Origin: Nakamurella sp. PAMC28650
GTDB taxonomy: Bacteria > Actinomycetota > Actinomycetes > Mycobacteriales > Nakamurellaceae
NCBI RefSeq assembly: GCF_014303395.1
Contig: NZ_CP060298.1
Coordinates: 3,615,001-3,679,000 of the forward strand
Reading direction: 5' to 3'
Length of the DNA: 64,000 nucleotides
The translations under genes and the position numbers were made by a program. How positions within the stretch are numbered: position 1 is the first letter of the stretch; every line of letters starts with the position of its first letter. This document shows positions 1-8,325 of this stretch, piece after piece. The notes under the pieces are model-generated. The model was not told the origin of the DNA and ran no database searches. It saw only the letters and a program-made list of their open reading frames with translations.

Positions 1-35
1 GCGAGTCCCGGGCTCTCCGCTTCCCGGCCCTTCGG

Positions 36-989
36 TCAGGATCTGCTGCCGAGCCCGTCGAGCAGTCTGGCGACGGGCGACCCGAGGCCGTGGTCCCGCG
101 AGAGTTGCAGCAGGCGGGCCGCGTCCACGGGCGAGGTTGGCAGGGTGCCGTCCCCGGCCGGTGTCACGGTGACGTTCGCATCGGTCGCCACCCTGACCAC
201 CTTCGGGGCCACGAGCAGGTAGTCCAGGGCGGGCGTGAGCTTCAGCCGCTGCGCCCGGGTGAGTGCGGACGCCGGGTCGCGCACCGCATCGATGACGCCC
301 TCGATCGATCCGAAGGCGCTGATCAGCGTGGCGGCCGTCTTGTCGCCGACGCCGGCGACGCCCGGCAGGCCGTCGGAGGCGTCTCCGCGCAGGACCGCGA
401 AATCGGGATACCTACCGACGGGAATGCCGTGTTTGTCGGCCACGCCGGCCGTGTCGAGCACCTGGACCTTGCTCATCCCCGCCCCGATGTAGCGGACCCG
501 GATGGGTGTCGGCAGTTCCCGGGCCACCTGGAAGAGGTCGCGATCGCCGGTGACGACCTCGACCGGATCCCGGCGTTCCCGCGCCGCGAGGGTGCCGATC
601 ACGTCGTCGGCCTCGAAGCCGGGGGCCCCCGCGGTGGAGATTCCGATGGCGGCGAGCACCTCGAGCAGGACCGGGATCTGCGGGGCGAGTTCGTCGGGCA
701 CCTCCTCGACGGCAGTCTCACCCTTAACTAGAGGCTGAGGGTTGTCCGATTCGGGTGCCACCCGATGAGTCTTGTAGGTCGGCACCAACTCCACCCGCCA
801 GGCCGGACGCCAATCCAGGTCCAGGCAGGCGATCACCCGGGACGGCTGCCCGTCGGTCACCACCCGGCGGATGATGTCCAGCGTGCCCCGGATGGCATTG
901 ACGGGTCGACCGGCGGGGTCGACCGTCGTCGACGGCACCCCGTGGAAGGCGCGGAAATAGATCCCGGCGAGATCGAGCAGCTGCAGCAT
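36..989 (-). CDS. 5'-3' exonuclease (PolA N-domain / FEN-like)
   Basis: A 317-residue protein matching the stand-alone 5'-3' exonuclease family, equivalent to the N-terminal domain of DNA polymerase I. These metal-dependent nucleases remove RNA primers and flap structures during replication and repair. Visible features are the N-terminal LLDLAG with its metal-binding Asp, the acidic cluster FEADDVIGTLA with the following VTGDRDLFQ, and the helix-hairpin-helix segment GVAGVGDKTAATLI that grips duplex DNA. No polymerase domain follows, so this is the short form, and its length is usual for that form. The start chosen is the ATG at 989, directly before the conserved LQLLDLAG segment. It is divergent from the M24 peptidase gene, with about 110 bases between for both promoters. 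Confidence 0.93.
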   Translation of the reverse strand: MLQLLDLAGIYFRAFHGVPSTTVDPAGRPVNAIRGTLDIIRRVVTDGQPSRVIACLDLDWRPAWRVELVPTYKTHRVAPESDNPQPLVKGETAVEEVPDELAPQIPVLLEVLAAIGISTAGAPGFEADDVIGTLAARERRDPVEVVTGDRDLFQVARELPTPIRVRYIGAGMSKVQVLDTAGVADKHGIPVGRYPDFAVLRGDASDGLPGVAGVGDKTAATLISAFGSIEGVIDAVRDPASALTRAQRLKLTPALDYLLVAPKVVRVATDANVTVTPAGDGTLPTSPVDAARLLQLSRDHGLGSPVARLLDGLGSRS

Positions 990-1103
990 GCTGGCCGACG
1001 CTACCGGGCTCGGTCGACGAGTGGATCGGTCGGTGCTGCCGTCGACTCGACGGTGGTGGCCGTCCCCATCGCCGACCGGACGTCACCCACTAGGATCCCG
1101 TTC

Positions 1104-2315
1104 ATGTCCGCCGCACCCAGCACCGCAACCGCTCCCGTCGCAGCGGGAGTCAGAGAGGTAGTCGCAGAGGGGGTCGCAGAGGCCACGGGCGTCGCAGACA
1201 CCACGGGCGTGTTCGCCGATCGGCTGCGCCGCCTCGCCGCGCAGGCTGCGCGGTCCGGTGCGGACGTGGTCGTGATCTCCCCGGGCGCGGACCTGCAGTA
1301 CTTCGCCGGTCACTCGGTGACCTCGCACGAACGGCTGACGGCGCTGGTGGTGCCGGCCGTCGGCACTGCGCAGATGGTGCTGCCCGCCCTGGAACGGCCC
1401 GGATGGGCGGGCAGCCCGCTGGAGGCGCTGGGCGTCCCGTTCACCACCTGGACGGATGGGATGGATCCCTATCCGGTGCTGGTCGACCTGCTCCCGGCCG
1501 ACGTCAGGGTGTTGGCGGTCGACTACCACATGCCGGCGGTCCATGCGCTCGGGATCTCCTGGGCCGTCCCCGGTTCCGAGCTGACCCTGGCCGGCGAGAT
1601 CATCGGTGAACTGCGGATGCGCAAGGGGCCGTCCGAGATCGCCGCCCTGGCCGAGGTCGGTGCCGCGATCGACCGGGTCCAGGCGCGGATCGGGGAATGG
1701 TTGCGCCACGGCCGGACCGAGGCGGAGGTCGCTGCGGACATCGCCGCGGCGATCGTCCAGGAGGGTCATGCCCGGGCCGAGTTCGTGATCGTGGGGTCCG
1801 GGTCCAACGGTGCCAGCCCGCACCACGAAGCCTCCTCGAAGGTCATCGCGGCCGGCGACCCGGTGGTCATCGACATCGGTGGCCCTCACGCGTCCGGCTA
1901 CTACTCCGACTGCACCCGCACCTATCTGGTCGCCGGGCCGGAGACCGACCCGGACTTCGAGAAGGTCTACGAGGTGGTTCGTCTCGCGCAACAGGCCGGG
2001 ATCGACGCGGTCCGGCCCGGGGTTCCGGCGGAGTCCATCGACCGGGCTGCGCGGGCGGTGATCGAGGAGGCCGGCTACGGCCCGTTCTTCATCACCCGGA
2101 CCGGCCACGGCATCGGTCTCGAGGTCCACGAGCACCCGTACATGGTGTCCGGCAACGACCTTCCGCTCGAGGAGGGAATGGCCTTCTCCATCGAACCTGG
2201 CATCTACCTCCCCGGCCGGTTCGGCGTCCGCATCGAGGACATCGTCGTCGTCGGACCCGAGGGCGCGGTGCTGATGAACAGGGCCGCCAAGACACTGACC
2301 ACCTTGGGGGGCTGA
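1104..2315 (+). CDS. M24 family metallopeptidase (Xaa-Pro peptidase-like)
   Basis: A 403-residue cytoplasmic aminopeptidase P / prolidase-type enzyme that cleaves X-Pro bonds using two divalent metal ions. The N-terminal creatinase-like domain covers roughly residues 30-165 and the pita-bread catalytic domain follows. All expected metal and catalytic residues can be seen: His in SPHHEAS, Asp in VVIDIGG, Asp in YSDCTRT, His in GHGIGLEVHE, and Glu in SIEPGIY and RIEDIVVV. The reading frame is open further upstream, but I chose the ATG at 1104 because the upstream part overlaps the divergent exonuclease gene. Six bases separate its stop from the Lrp-type regulator, and a prolyl oligopeptidase follows, which suggests a peptide-catabolism operon. 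Confidence 0.92.
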   Translation: MSAAPSTATAPVAAGVREVVAEGVAEATGVADTTGVFADRLRRLAAQAARSGADVVVISPGADLQYFAGHSVTSHERLTALVVPAVGTAQMVLPALERPGWAGSPLEALGVPFTTWTDGMDPYPVLVDLLPADVRVLAVDYHMPAVHALGISWAVPGSELTLAGEIIGELRMRKGPSEIAALAEVGAAIDRVQARIGEWLRHGRTEAEVAADIAAAIVQEGHARAEFVIVGSGSNGASPHHEASSKVIAAGDPVVIDIGGPHASGYYSDCTRTYLVAGPETDPDFEKVYEVVRLAQQAGIDAVRPGVPAESIDRAARAVIEEAGYGPFFITRTGHGIGLEVHEHPYMVSGNDLPLEEGMAFSIEPGIYLPGRFGVRIEDIVVVGPEGAVLMNRAAKTLTTLGG

Positions 2316-2321
2316 ACCGCC

Positions 2322-2828
2322 ATGCTGGAGGAAATCGATGCGCGGATCGCCGCGGTCCTGGCCGCCGACGGCCGCTGTTCCTACACCGATCTGGCGGACA
2401 AGGTCGGTCTCTCGGTCTCCGCGGTACACCAACGTGTGCGGCGGTTGGAGCAGCGCGGCGTCATCCGCGGGTACGCCGCCCGGATCGACGGCGAGCAGAT
2501 CGGCCTGCCGCTGACGGCGTTCGTGTCGCTGACCCCGATCGACCCGGCCGAACCCGACGACTACCCGCAGCGCCTGCTGCCGCTGCACCAGATCGAGGCG
2601 TGCCACTCGGTCGCGGGCGTGGAGTCCTACATCGTCAAGGTCAGGGTGGCCTCGCCGTCCGCGCTGGAGGCATTGCTCGCCCAGATCCGCGCCACCGCCA
2701 ACGTTTCGACCCGTACCACCGTGGTCCTGTCGACGCCGTTCGAGGACCGTCCGGTGACCGCGGGCTTTCCGGTCGCCGCGGCGGCGCCGGCCGTGGTGAC
2801 CGGTCCCGTCGTCCACCCAGAGGGCTGA
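2322..2828 (+). CDS. Lrp/AsnC family transcriptional regulator
   Basis: A 168-residue regulator with an N-terminal winged helix-turn-helix (about residues 3-60, including the KVGLSVSAVHQRVRRLEQRGVI recognition region seen at 27-48) and a C-terminal RAM/AsnC ligand-binding domain (about 65-145). Members form octamers or dimers and sense amino acids. The gene lies between two peptidase genes (6 bases after the M24 enzyme, 1 base before the S9 enzyme), so it probably regulates peptide or proline use, though that is inference. The C-terminal tail of about 20 residues after the RAM domain is Ala/Val-rich and has no recognisable role. The start is the ATG at 2322, just past the upstream stop. Confidence 0.92.
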   Translation: MLEEIDARIAAVLAADGRCSYTDLADKVGLSVSAVHQRVRRLEQRGVIRGYAARIDGEQIGLPLTAFVSLTPIDPAEPDDYPQRLLPLHQIEACHSVAGVESYIVKVRVASPSALEALLAQIRATANVSTRTTVVLSTPFEDRPVTAGFPVAAAAPAVVTGPVVHPEG

Positions 2829-2829
2829 C

Positions 2830-4914
2830 GTGGAGTACCCCGCCGTCGATCGGGACGACACCACGGATGTCCTGCACGGGATGACCGTCGCCGACCCGTA
2901 CCGCTACCTGGAGGATCCGGACGCGGCCCGGACCACCGCGTTCGTCACCGCCCAGAACGATCTGTCCCGCCCCTACCTGGACGGTCTGGCCGGGCGGGAT
3001 GCCTTCCTGGCCAGCACGACTGCGCTGCTCACCGCTCCACGGTCGGGGGTCCCCTGGGAGCGCGGCGGCCGCTACTTCATGATCGCCAACCCCGGTCGAC
3101 TCGACCAGGACCAGTTGTTCGTCGCGCAGAGCCTCGAGGAGCTGGTGGCCGGCGACGGCCGGGTGCTGATCGACCCCAACCGCTGGTCGACCGACGGCAC
3201 GTCGGCCCTCACCGGCCTGAGCATCAGCGACGACGGCACGCTGGCCGGCTACGTCCGTTCGGATGCCGGGTCCGACTGGCGGACGATCGGCGTCGTCGAC
3301 GTGGCGTCCGGCACCGTCCTGCCCGACGAGCTCGGCGGCGCCAAGTGGCTGGACCCGACCTGGCTGCCCGATGGGGCGTCGTTCCTGTACTGGCACTACC
3401 CCTGCGCCGAGACCACCAGTTCTGGTGCCTTCACCGACGCCACCGGGGCCGGGGTGCTCGCGCTGCACCGACTGGGCGCCGACCAGGCCGATGACGAACT
3501 GATCTGGTCCCGGCTCGAGTCCCGGGAGTGGATGGTGGATCCGTGGGTGAGCGCGGACGGCCGCCTGCTGGTGCTGACCGCCTCGCCCGGCACCGATTCG
3601 CGGGCCACCGTGGCGGTGCGCCGGCTGGATCGTGACGACCAGGGACGCAGCCGGGTGCGGCCCGGGGAGGTCGCCGTCGTCGCCGAGCTGGCCGACGCCC
3701 ACCACGTGGTCGGGTCCGCCGGCGACACGCTGTATCTCCGGACCGAGCGCGACGCGCCGTCGGGTCGCCTGGTCGCGGTGGACCTGGCGGACACGGGAGC
3801 CACCTGGTCGACGATCGCAGCGGGTACACCGGACCGGCTGCTCGCCGGGGTCGCGACGGCCCTGGACTCGTTCGTGCTGCTCTACTCGGTCGACACCGCC
3901 GGCCGGCTGGAGATCACCGATCGCGACGGCGCTCTGCTGGCGGCACCCGCGCTGGGTGATCTGGTGTCGTTCACCGTGGTCAGGGCTCGGCCGACCTCGG
4001 CGGAGATATTCGTCGGCACAACCGGTTTCGATCACCGGGCGCGCAGCTACCGGATCACGACCGACGGTGTGGTGGCACTGCTGCCGGCGCCGCCGGGAGC
4101 GGTCACGCTGCCTGCGGTCACCGCGGAACGGCGGACGGCGCGGTCCGCCGACGGTACGCAGGTGCCGATGAGCGTGGTGCGGCGTGCCGACCTCGCGCCG
4201 GGTCCGGCACCGACGCTGCTCTACGGCTACGGCGGGTTCGACATCCCGCTGCAGCCGAGCTTCTCGGCTCTGTTCGCCGGTTGGATCGCCGCCGGTGGGG
4301 TGTTGGTGGTGGCCAACCTGCGGGGTGGCGGAGAGTTCGGCAGCGCCTGGCACGAGGCGGGCATGCTGCACCACAAGCAGCGGGTGTTCGACGACCTGAT
4401 CGGCTGCGCGGAGGCGTTGATCGCCGACGGCACGACCACCACCACGCAACTGGCCGTGCACGGCCGGTCCAACGGCGGTCTGCTGGTCGGCGCGGTGATC
4501 ACCCAGCGCCCCGACCTGTTCGCGGCCGCCCTTCCGACGGTCGGGGTGATGGACATGCTGCGCTTCCACCTGTTCACCATCGGCTGGGCCTGGACCAGCG
4601 AGTACGGCAGCCCCGACATCGCGGCGGATTTTGATGTGCTGCAACGTTATTCGCCGCTCCATGCGCTGCGGGAGGGAACCGCCTACCCGCCGACCCTGAT
4701 CAGCACCGGCGACCACGACGACCGCGTCGTACCGGCCCACTCGCTCAAGTTCGGCGCCCGGATGCAGTACTGCCAGTCCGGCGGTGCGCCGATCCTGCTC
4801 CGGGTGGACACCCGGGCCGGGCACGGGATGGGCAAGCCGGCCAGGGCACTGGCGCAGGAGTACGCCGACCAGCTCGCGTTCGCCGCGGAATGGACCGGCC
4901 TCCGCCCGGTGTGA
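2830..4914 (+). CDS. prolyl oligopeptidase family serine peptidase (S9A)
   Basis: A 694-residue serine peptidase of the prolyl oligopeptidase type, which cleaves short peptides after proline. The N-terminal part (about 1-410) is the beta-propeller that restricts substrate size; the C-terminal part is the alpha/beta-hydrolase. Catalytic Ser547 lies in GRSNGG, the Asp in the DHDDRV motif near residues 628-632, and His665 in AGHGMG. The length fits the family. The start is GTG at 2830, with one base between it and the stop of the Lrp regulator, so translation is likely coupled. No signal peptide is visible, so the enzyme is presumably cytoplasmic. Together with the M24 peptidase it forms a proline-peptide-processing gene group. 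Confidence 0.93.
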   Translation: MEYPAVDRDDTTDVLHGMTVADPYRYLEDPDAARTTAFVTAQNDLSRPYLDGLAGRDAFLASTTALLTAPRSGVPWERGGRYFMIANPGRLDQDQLFVAQSLEELVAGDGRVLIDPNRWSTDGTSALTGLSISDDGTLAGYVRSDAGSDWRTIGVVDVASGTVLPDELGGAKWLDPTWLPDGASFLYWHYPCAETTSSGAFTDATGAGVLALHRLGADQADDELIWSRLESREWMVDPWVSADGRLLVLTASPGTDSRATVAVRRLDRDDQGRSRVRPGEVAVVAELADAHHVVGSAGDTLYLRTERDAPSGRLVAVDLADTGATWSTIAAGTPDRLLAGVATALDSFVLLYSVDTAGRLEITDRDGALLAAPALGDLVSFTVVRARPTSAEIFVGTTGFDHRARSYRITTDGVVALLPAPPGAVTLPAVTAERRTARSADGTQVPMSVVRRADLAPGPAPTLLYGYGGFDIPLQPSFSALFAGWIAAGGVLVVANLRGGGEFGSAWHEAGMLHHKQRVFDDLIGCAEALIADGTTTTTQLAVHGRSNGGLLVGAVITQRPDLFAAALPTVGVMDMLRFHLFTIGWAWTSEYGSPDIAADFDVLQRYSPLHALREGTAYPPTLISTGDHDDRVVPAHSLKFGARMQYCQSGGAPILLRVDTRAGHGMGKPARALAQEYADQLAFAAEWTGLRPV

Positions 4915-5022
4915 GGGCCACGCCACGGGAATCGATCAGCTCCGTGTTTCGTTAGCATGGGGAAACTGACCGAACCTGCTGTTGATCTCGACGCCCGCTC
5001 GGCCGTCGGATCGATCTGCCTC

Positions 5023-5106
5023 ATGGAAGTGGATCCATCTGTGCGCGTTCCTATCGCTGTAGCAGCAACATCTGGAGCAGCAACACCTGTGGCAGCGGCG
5101 CTGTGA
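5023..5106 (+). CDS. possible 27-residue leader peptide upstream of MFS exporter
   Basis: A 27-codon ORF (ATG at 5023) ending in a TGA that overlaps the GTG start of the exporter gene by the sequence GTGA. The predicted peptide is hydrophobic and Ala/Val/Thr-rich after a short acidic start, and its second half is encoded by three degenerate 15-base repeats of the AGCAGCAACAYCTGG type. The overlap would couple translation of the exporter to this ORF. The ribosome-binding site is weak (GGAT at about 5010), so it may be a chance ORF. No homology is recognised. Confidence 0.35.
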   Translation: MEVDPSVRVPIAVAATSGAATPVAAAL

Positions 5107-6533
5107 CGACGACCAAGCCGCGCGACGCCGCGACCGGCGTCGGATTCCGGTCCGACCGTGGGCCGATTCTGATCTCGCTGATGCTGGCCACCTCGCTGGT
5201 GGCGTTGGACTCCACCATCATCGCCACGGCGGTCCCGTCGGTGGTCCGCAGCCTCGGCGGGTTCTCCGAGTTCCCCTGGCTGTTCTCGATCTACCTGTTG
5301 GCGCAGGCGGTCTCGGTCCCGATCTACGCGAAGGTCGCCGACATGTTCGGCCGCAAACCGGTGATCCTGCTGGGCATCGCCCTGTTCCTGGTCGGTTCCA
5401 TCCTGTGCGGTGTGGCCTGGAGCATGCCGGCCCTGATCGCGTTCCGTGCCCTGCAGGGCCTGGGCGCCGGCGCCGTCCAGCCGATGAGCATCACCATCGT
5501 CGGCGACCTGTACAGCCTGGAGGAGCGCGCCAAGGTGCAGGGGTACCTGGCCAGCGTCTGGGGTATCGCGTCCGTCGTCGGCCCGACGCTCGGCGGCGTC
5601 TTCTCCGAATGGGTCTCCTGGCGCTGGATCTTCTTCGTCAACATCCCGATGTGCTTCCTCGCCGGGTGGATGCTGCTGCGGAAGTTCAACGAGACGGTGA
5701 CCCGCAAGCCCCACCGCATCGACTACCTCGGTTCCGTCCTGCTGACGGTCGGCTGCTCGCTGTTGATCCTTGGTCTGCTCGAGGGCGGCCAGAGCTGGGC
5801 CTGGAACTCACCGGCCGGCATCGGGATCTTCGTCGTGGGGGTGCTGGCCCTGGTGGGCTTCGTCCAGGTCGAACGCCGGGCCGCCGAACCGGTCCTCCCG
5901 CTGTGGATCTTCCGCCGCCGCGTCCTGGTCGGCGGGAGTGCGGTGTCGCTCTCGGTCGGGGCGGTCCTGCTCGGCCTGACGTCCTACATTCCGACCTACG
6001 TCCAGACGGTGCTGGGGGCCGGCCCACTGGTCGCCGGTTTCGCGTTGGCCACCCTCACCATCGGTTGGCCCATCGCTGCGTCGTTCTCCGGCCGGTTGTA
6101 CCTGCGGATCGGGTTCCGCTGGACGGCCGTGATCGGTGGTCTGATCGCGCTCACCGGGACGTCCCTGACCCTGCTCCTGGGCCGTGACTCGTCGATCGTC
6201 ACCGTCGGGGTCTTCTGCTTCATCGTGGGCCTCGGGATGGGACTGGTCGCCAGTCCCACGCTGGTAGCGGCCCAGTCGAGCGTCGGCTGGTCCGATCGGG
6301 CCGTGGTGACCGGCACGAACATGTTCAGCCGTTCGATCGGCAGTGCGGTCGGTGTCGCTCTCTTCGGGGCCATCGCCAATGCGGTACTGAACGCCTCCGG
6401 CTCACCGGACCAGTCGGCCACGGCGATCAACACCGCCTCGCACCACGTCTTCATCGCGGTGGTGGTGATCTGCGCCGCCATGGCCGCTGCGGCACTGATG
6501 CTCCCGCGGCGCAGTGAGCAGGTCGTCGTCTGA
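5103..6533 (+). CDS. MFS transporter, DHA2 (EmrB/QacA-like) drug exporter
   Basis: A 476-residue inner-membrane protein with about 14 hydrophobic segments, typical of the DHA2 proton-driven multidrug exporters. Diagnostic motifs are LVALDSTIIATAVPSV in TM1 (the D-x-T-I-x-x-x-A-x-P pattern of this family), the A-like motif KVADMFGRKPV between TM2 and TM3, and ASVWGIASVVGPTLGG, the motif-C-like antiporter signature in TM5. The start is GTG at 5103, overlapping a short upstream ORF. It stands alone between the peptidase group and an amidohydrolase with no dedicated regulator nearby. Substrate cannot be deduced. Confidence 0.92.
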   Translation: MTTTKPRDAATGVGFRSDRGPILISLMLATSLVALDSTIIATAVPSVVRSLGGFSEFPWLFSIYLLAQAVSVPIYAKVADMFGRKPVILLGIALFLVGSILCGVAWSMPALIAFRALQGLGAGAVQPMSITIVGDLYSLEERAKVQGYLASVWGIASVVGPTLGGVFSEWVSWRWIFFVNIPMCFLAGWMLLRKFNETVTRKPHRIDYLGSVLLTVGCSLLILGLLEGGQSWAWNSPAGIGIFVVGVLALVGFVQVERRAAEPVLPLWIFRRRVLVGGSAVSLSVGAVLLGLTSYIPTYVQTVLGAGPLVAGFALATLTIGWPIAASFSGRLYLRIGFRWTAVIGGLIALTGTSLTLLLGRDSSIVTVGVFCFIVGLGMGLVASPTLVAAQSSVGWSDRAVVTGTNMFSRSIGSAVGVALFGAIANAVLNASGSPDQSATAINTASHHVFIAVVVICAAMAAAALMLPRRSEQVVV

Positions 6534-6624
6534 CCGGCCGTCGAGGGCCCGGGGCGGGGGAGTGCTTGACTGATCTCGTGCCCACCAGTGAACCCGTCCC
6601 ACCCGACCTGCCCGGCCCGCCACG

Positions 6625-8295
6625 ATGACGACCATCCTGTTGCACGGGGGTCGCGTCCACACCGCGGCGGATCCGGACGCCACCGCCGTGGCCATCACCG
6701 ACGGCGTGATCAGCTGGATCGGCGCCGAACACGCACTGGAGATGGCCGGGCGTCCTGACCACGTGGTGGATCTCGACGGGGCCCTGGTGACACCGGGTTT
6801 CGTCGACGCCCACGTCCACACCACCGACGCCGGTCTGGCCCTGACCGGCCTGGCGCTGGGCGCGGCCACCTCGCTGGCCGACTGCCTCCGGCGGATCGGT
6901 GATGCGGCCGCCGCCGTGCCACCGGGTGAACTGGTCTGGGGCCACGGGTGGGACGAGACCACCTGGCCGGAGAACCGGCCGCCGACGCGGGCCGAGATCG
7001 ACCTGACCGTCGGGAACCGCCCCACCTACCTGAGCCGGGTGGACGTCCACTCGGCCCTGGTCAGCACCGCACTGGTCGCTCGGCTGCCGCAGTCCACCCG
7101 GTCGGCCACCATCGACCCGCACCTGCCGCAGACCAGGGACGGGCACCACTTGGTGCGCAACCTGGCGAAATCGCTGCTGACCCCGGGTCGACGGGCCGCC
7201 GCCCAGCGGGCGTTCCTGTCCGGGGCGCTCGCCGCCGGTATCGTCGAGGTGCACGAATGCGCGGCCGGCGACGAGAGCGGGCAGGACGATCTCCGGGCGT
7301 TGCTCGCGATCGAGACACCGATCTCGGTGCTGGGCTACCTGGCCGCCGCCGTCGGCGACCCGGAGGAGGCCAGGGCGCTGCTCGCGCGCACCGGGGCGGT
7401 CGCGCTGGCCGGTGACCTCTCGGTCGACGGCGCGATCGGGTCGAGGACGGCCTCCCTGACGCATCCCTACCACGACGATCCGACCACCTCCGGTACCCGG
7501 TATCTGACCGATGATCAACTGGCCGAACATCTCTGGGCCTGCGCCTCGGCCGGAGTGCAGCCCGGGTTCCACGCGATCGGCGACGACGGGGTCAGTGCCG
7601 TCGCCCACGCTCTGCGTCGGGCCACCGCCCGGCTGGAGGACACCGCAGCCGGTGTCGGGACCGTCCGGATGGCCGGTTGCGTCCCCCGGATCGAACATGC
7701 CGAGATGGCCGACGCCGAGGCGATCGCGACGTTCGCCGCGACCGGGACGGTGGCCTGCATGCAACCGATGTTCGACGCGGCCTGGGGTGGTCCCGACGGG
7801 ATGTACGCGCGGCGTCTCGGCCGGGAGCGGGCCGTCCCGATGAACGCCCTCGCGCGGTTCGCCTCCGCCGGGGTGGCACTGGCCCTGAGCTCGGACGCCC
7901 CGGTCACGCCCGCCTCCCCCTGGCTCGCGGTGCAGGCCGCCGTGCACCACCGGACCGCGGGCTCAGGGCTGTCCTCCCGCGCTGCGTTCACCGCGCACAC
8001 CCGGGGCGGGCACCGGGCGGCGGGCCGGACGGACCGCGCCGTCGGCACCATCACCGTCGGGGCGCCGGCCCATCTGGCCATCTTCGCCGCGGGGGAACTG
8101 GTCCGTCCGGCCGCGAACGAGAAGGTCGCCCGTTGGTCGACCGATCCCCGCTCCCGGGTACCGCTCCTGCCGGATCTGACCCCCGGTGCTCCGATGCCCG
8201 TGACCCTGGCCACCATCGTCGGGGGACGGGTCGCCCATGACGTCGGTCTGCTCGCCGGAGTGGGCGACGCGGTCGCCGTCCCCGGGCTGACGTGA
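6625..8295 (+). CDS. amidohydrolase, YtcJ/NfdA-like
   Basis: A 556-residue metal-dependent hydrolase of the amidohydrolase superfamily (Amidohydro_3 type). These enzymes hydrolyse amide or formamide bonds, but substrates are known for few members. Evidence: an N-terminal beta-sandwich strand, then PGFVDAHVH carrying the first two metal-binding His residues near 60-65, GHGWDETTWP typical of YtcJ proteins, EVHECAAGDE, QPGFHAIGDDGV with another metal-ligand His, and LSSDAPVTP with the catalytic Asp. The start is ATG at 6625. Length and motif order are normal for the family. It is monocistronic or read together with lnt, which starts 30 bases downstream of its stop. Confidence 0.9.
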   Translation: MTTILLHGGRVHTAADPDATAVAITDGVISWIGAEHALEMAGRPDHVVDLDGALVTPGFVDAHVHTTDAGLALTGLALGAATSLADCLRRIGDAAAAVPPGELVWGHGWDETTWPENRPPTRAEIDLTVGNRPTYLSRVDVHSALVSTALVARLPQSTRSATIDPHLPQTRDGHHLVRNLAKSLLTPGRRAAAQRAFLSGALAAGIVEVHECAAGDESGQDDLRALLAIETPISVLGYLAAAVGDPEEARALLARTGAVALAGDLSVDGAIGSRTASLTHPYHDDPTTSGTRYLTDDQLAEHLWACASAGVQPGFHAIGDDGVSAVAHALRRATARLEDTAAGVGTVRMAGCVPRIEHAEMADAEAIATFAATGTVACMQPMFDAAWGGPDGMYARRLGRERAVPMNALARFASAGVALALSSDAPVTPASPWLAVQAAVHHRTAGSGLSSRAAFTAHTRGGHRAAGRTDRAVGTITVGAPAHLAIFAAGELVRPAANEKVARWSTDPRSRVPLLPDLTPGAPMPVTLATIVGGRVAHDVGLLAGVGDAVAVPGLT

Positions 8296-8325
8296 CCCTG
8301 ACGCTTCCGGCATTACTCTGACGGG

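Noticed and set aside
2641-4926. A 761-codon open frame opposite the prolyl oligopeptidase gene, and similar long antisense frames (for example 1083-2864, 6451-7950, 8329-9507).
   Set aside because: They mirror the codon pattern of real genes on the other strand, show no motifs and have the Arg/Gly/Pro-rich composition typical of GC-rich antisense frames.
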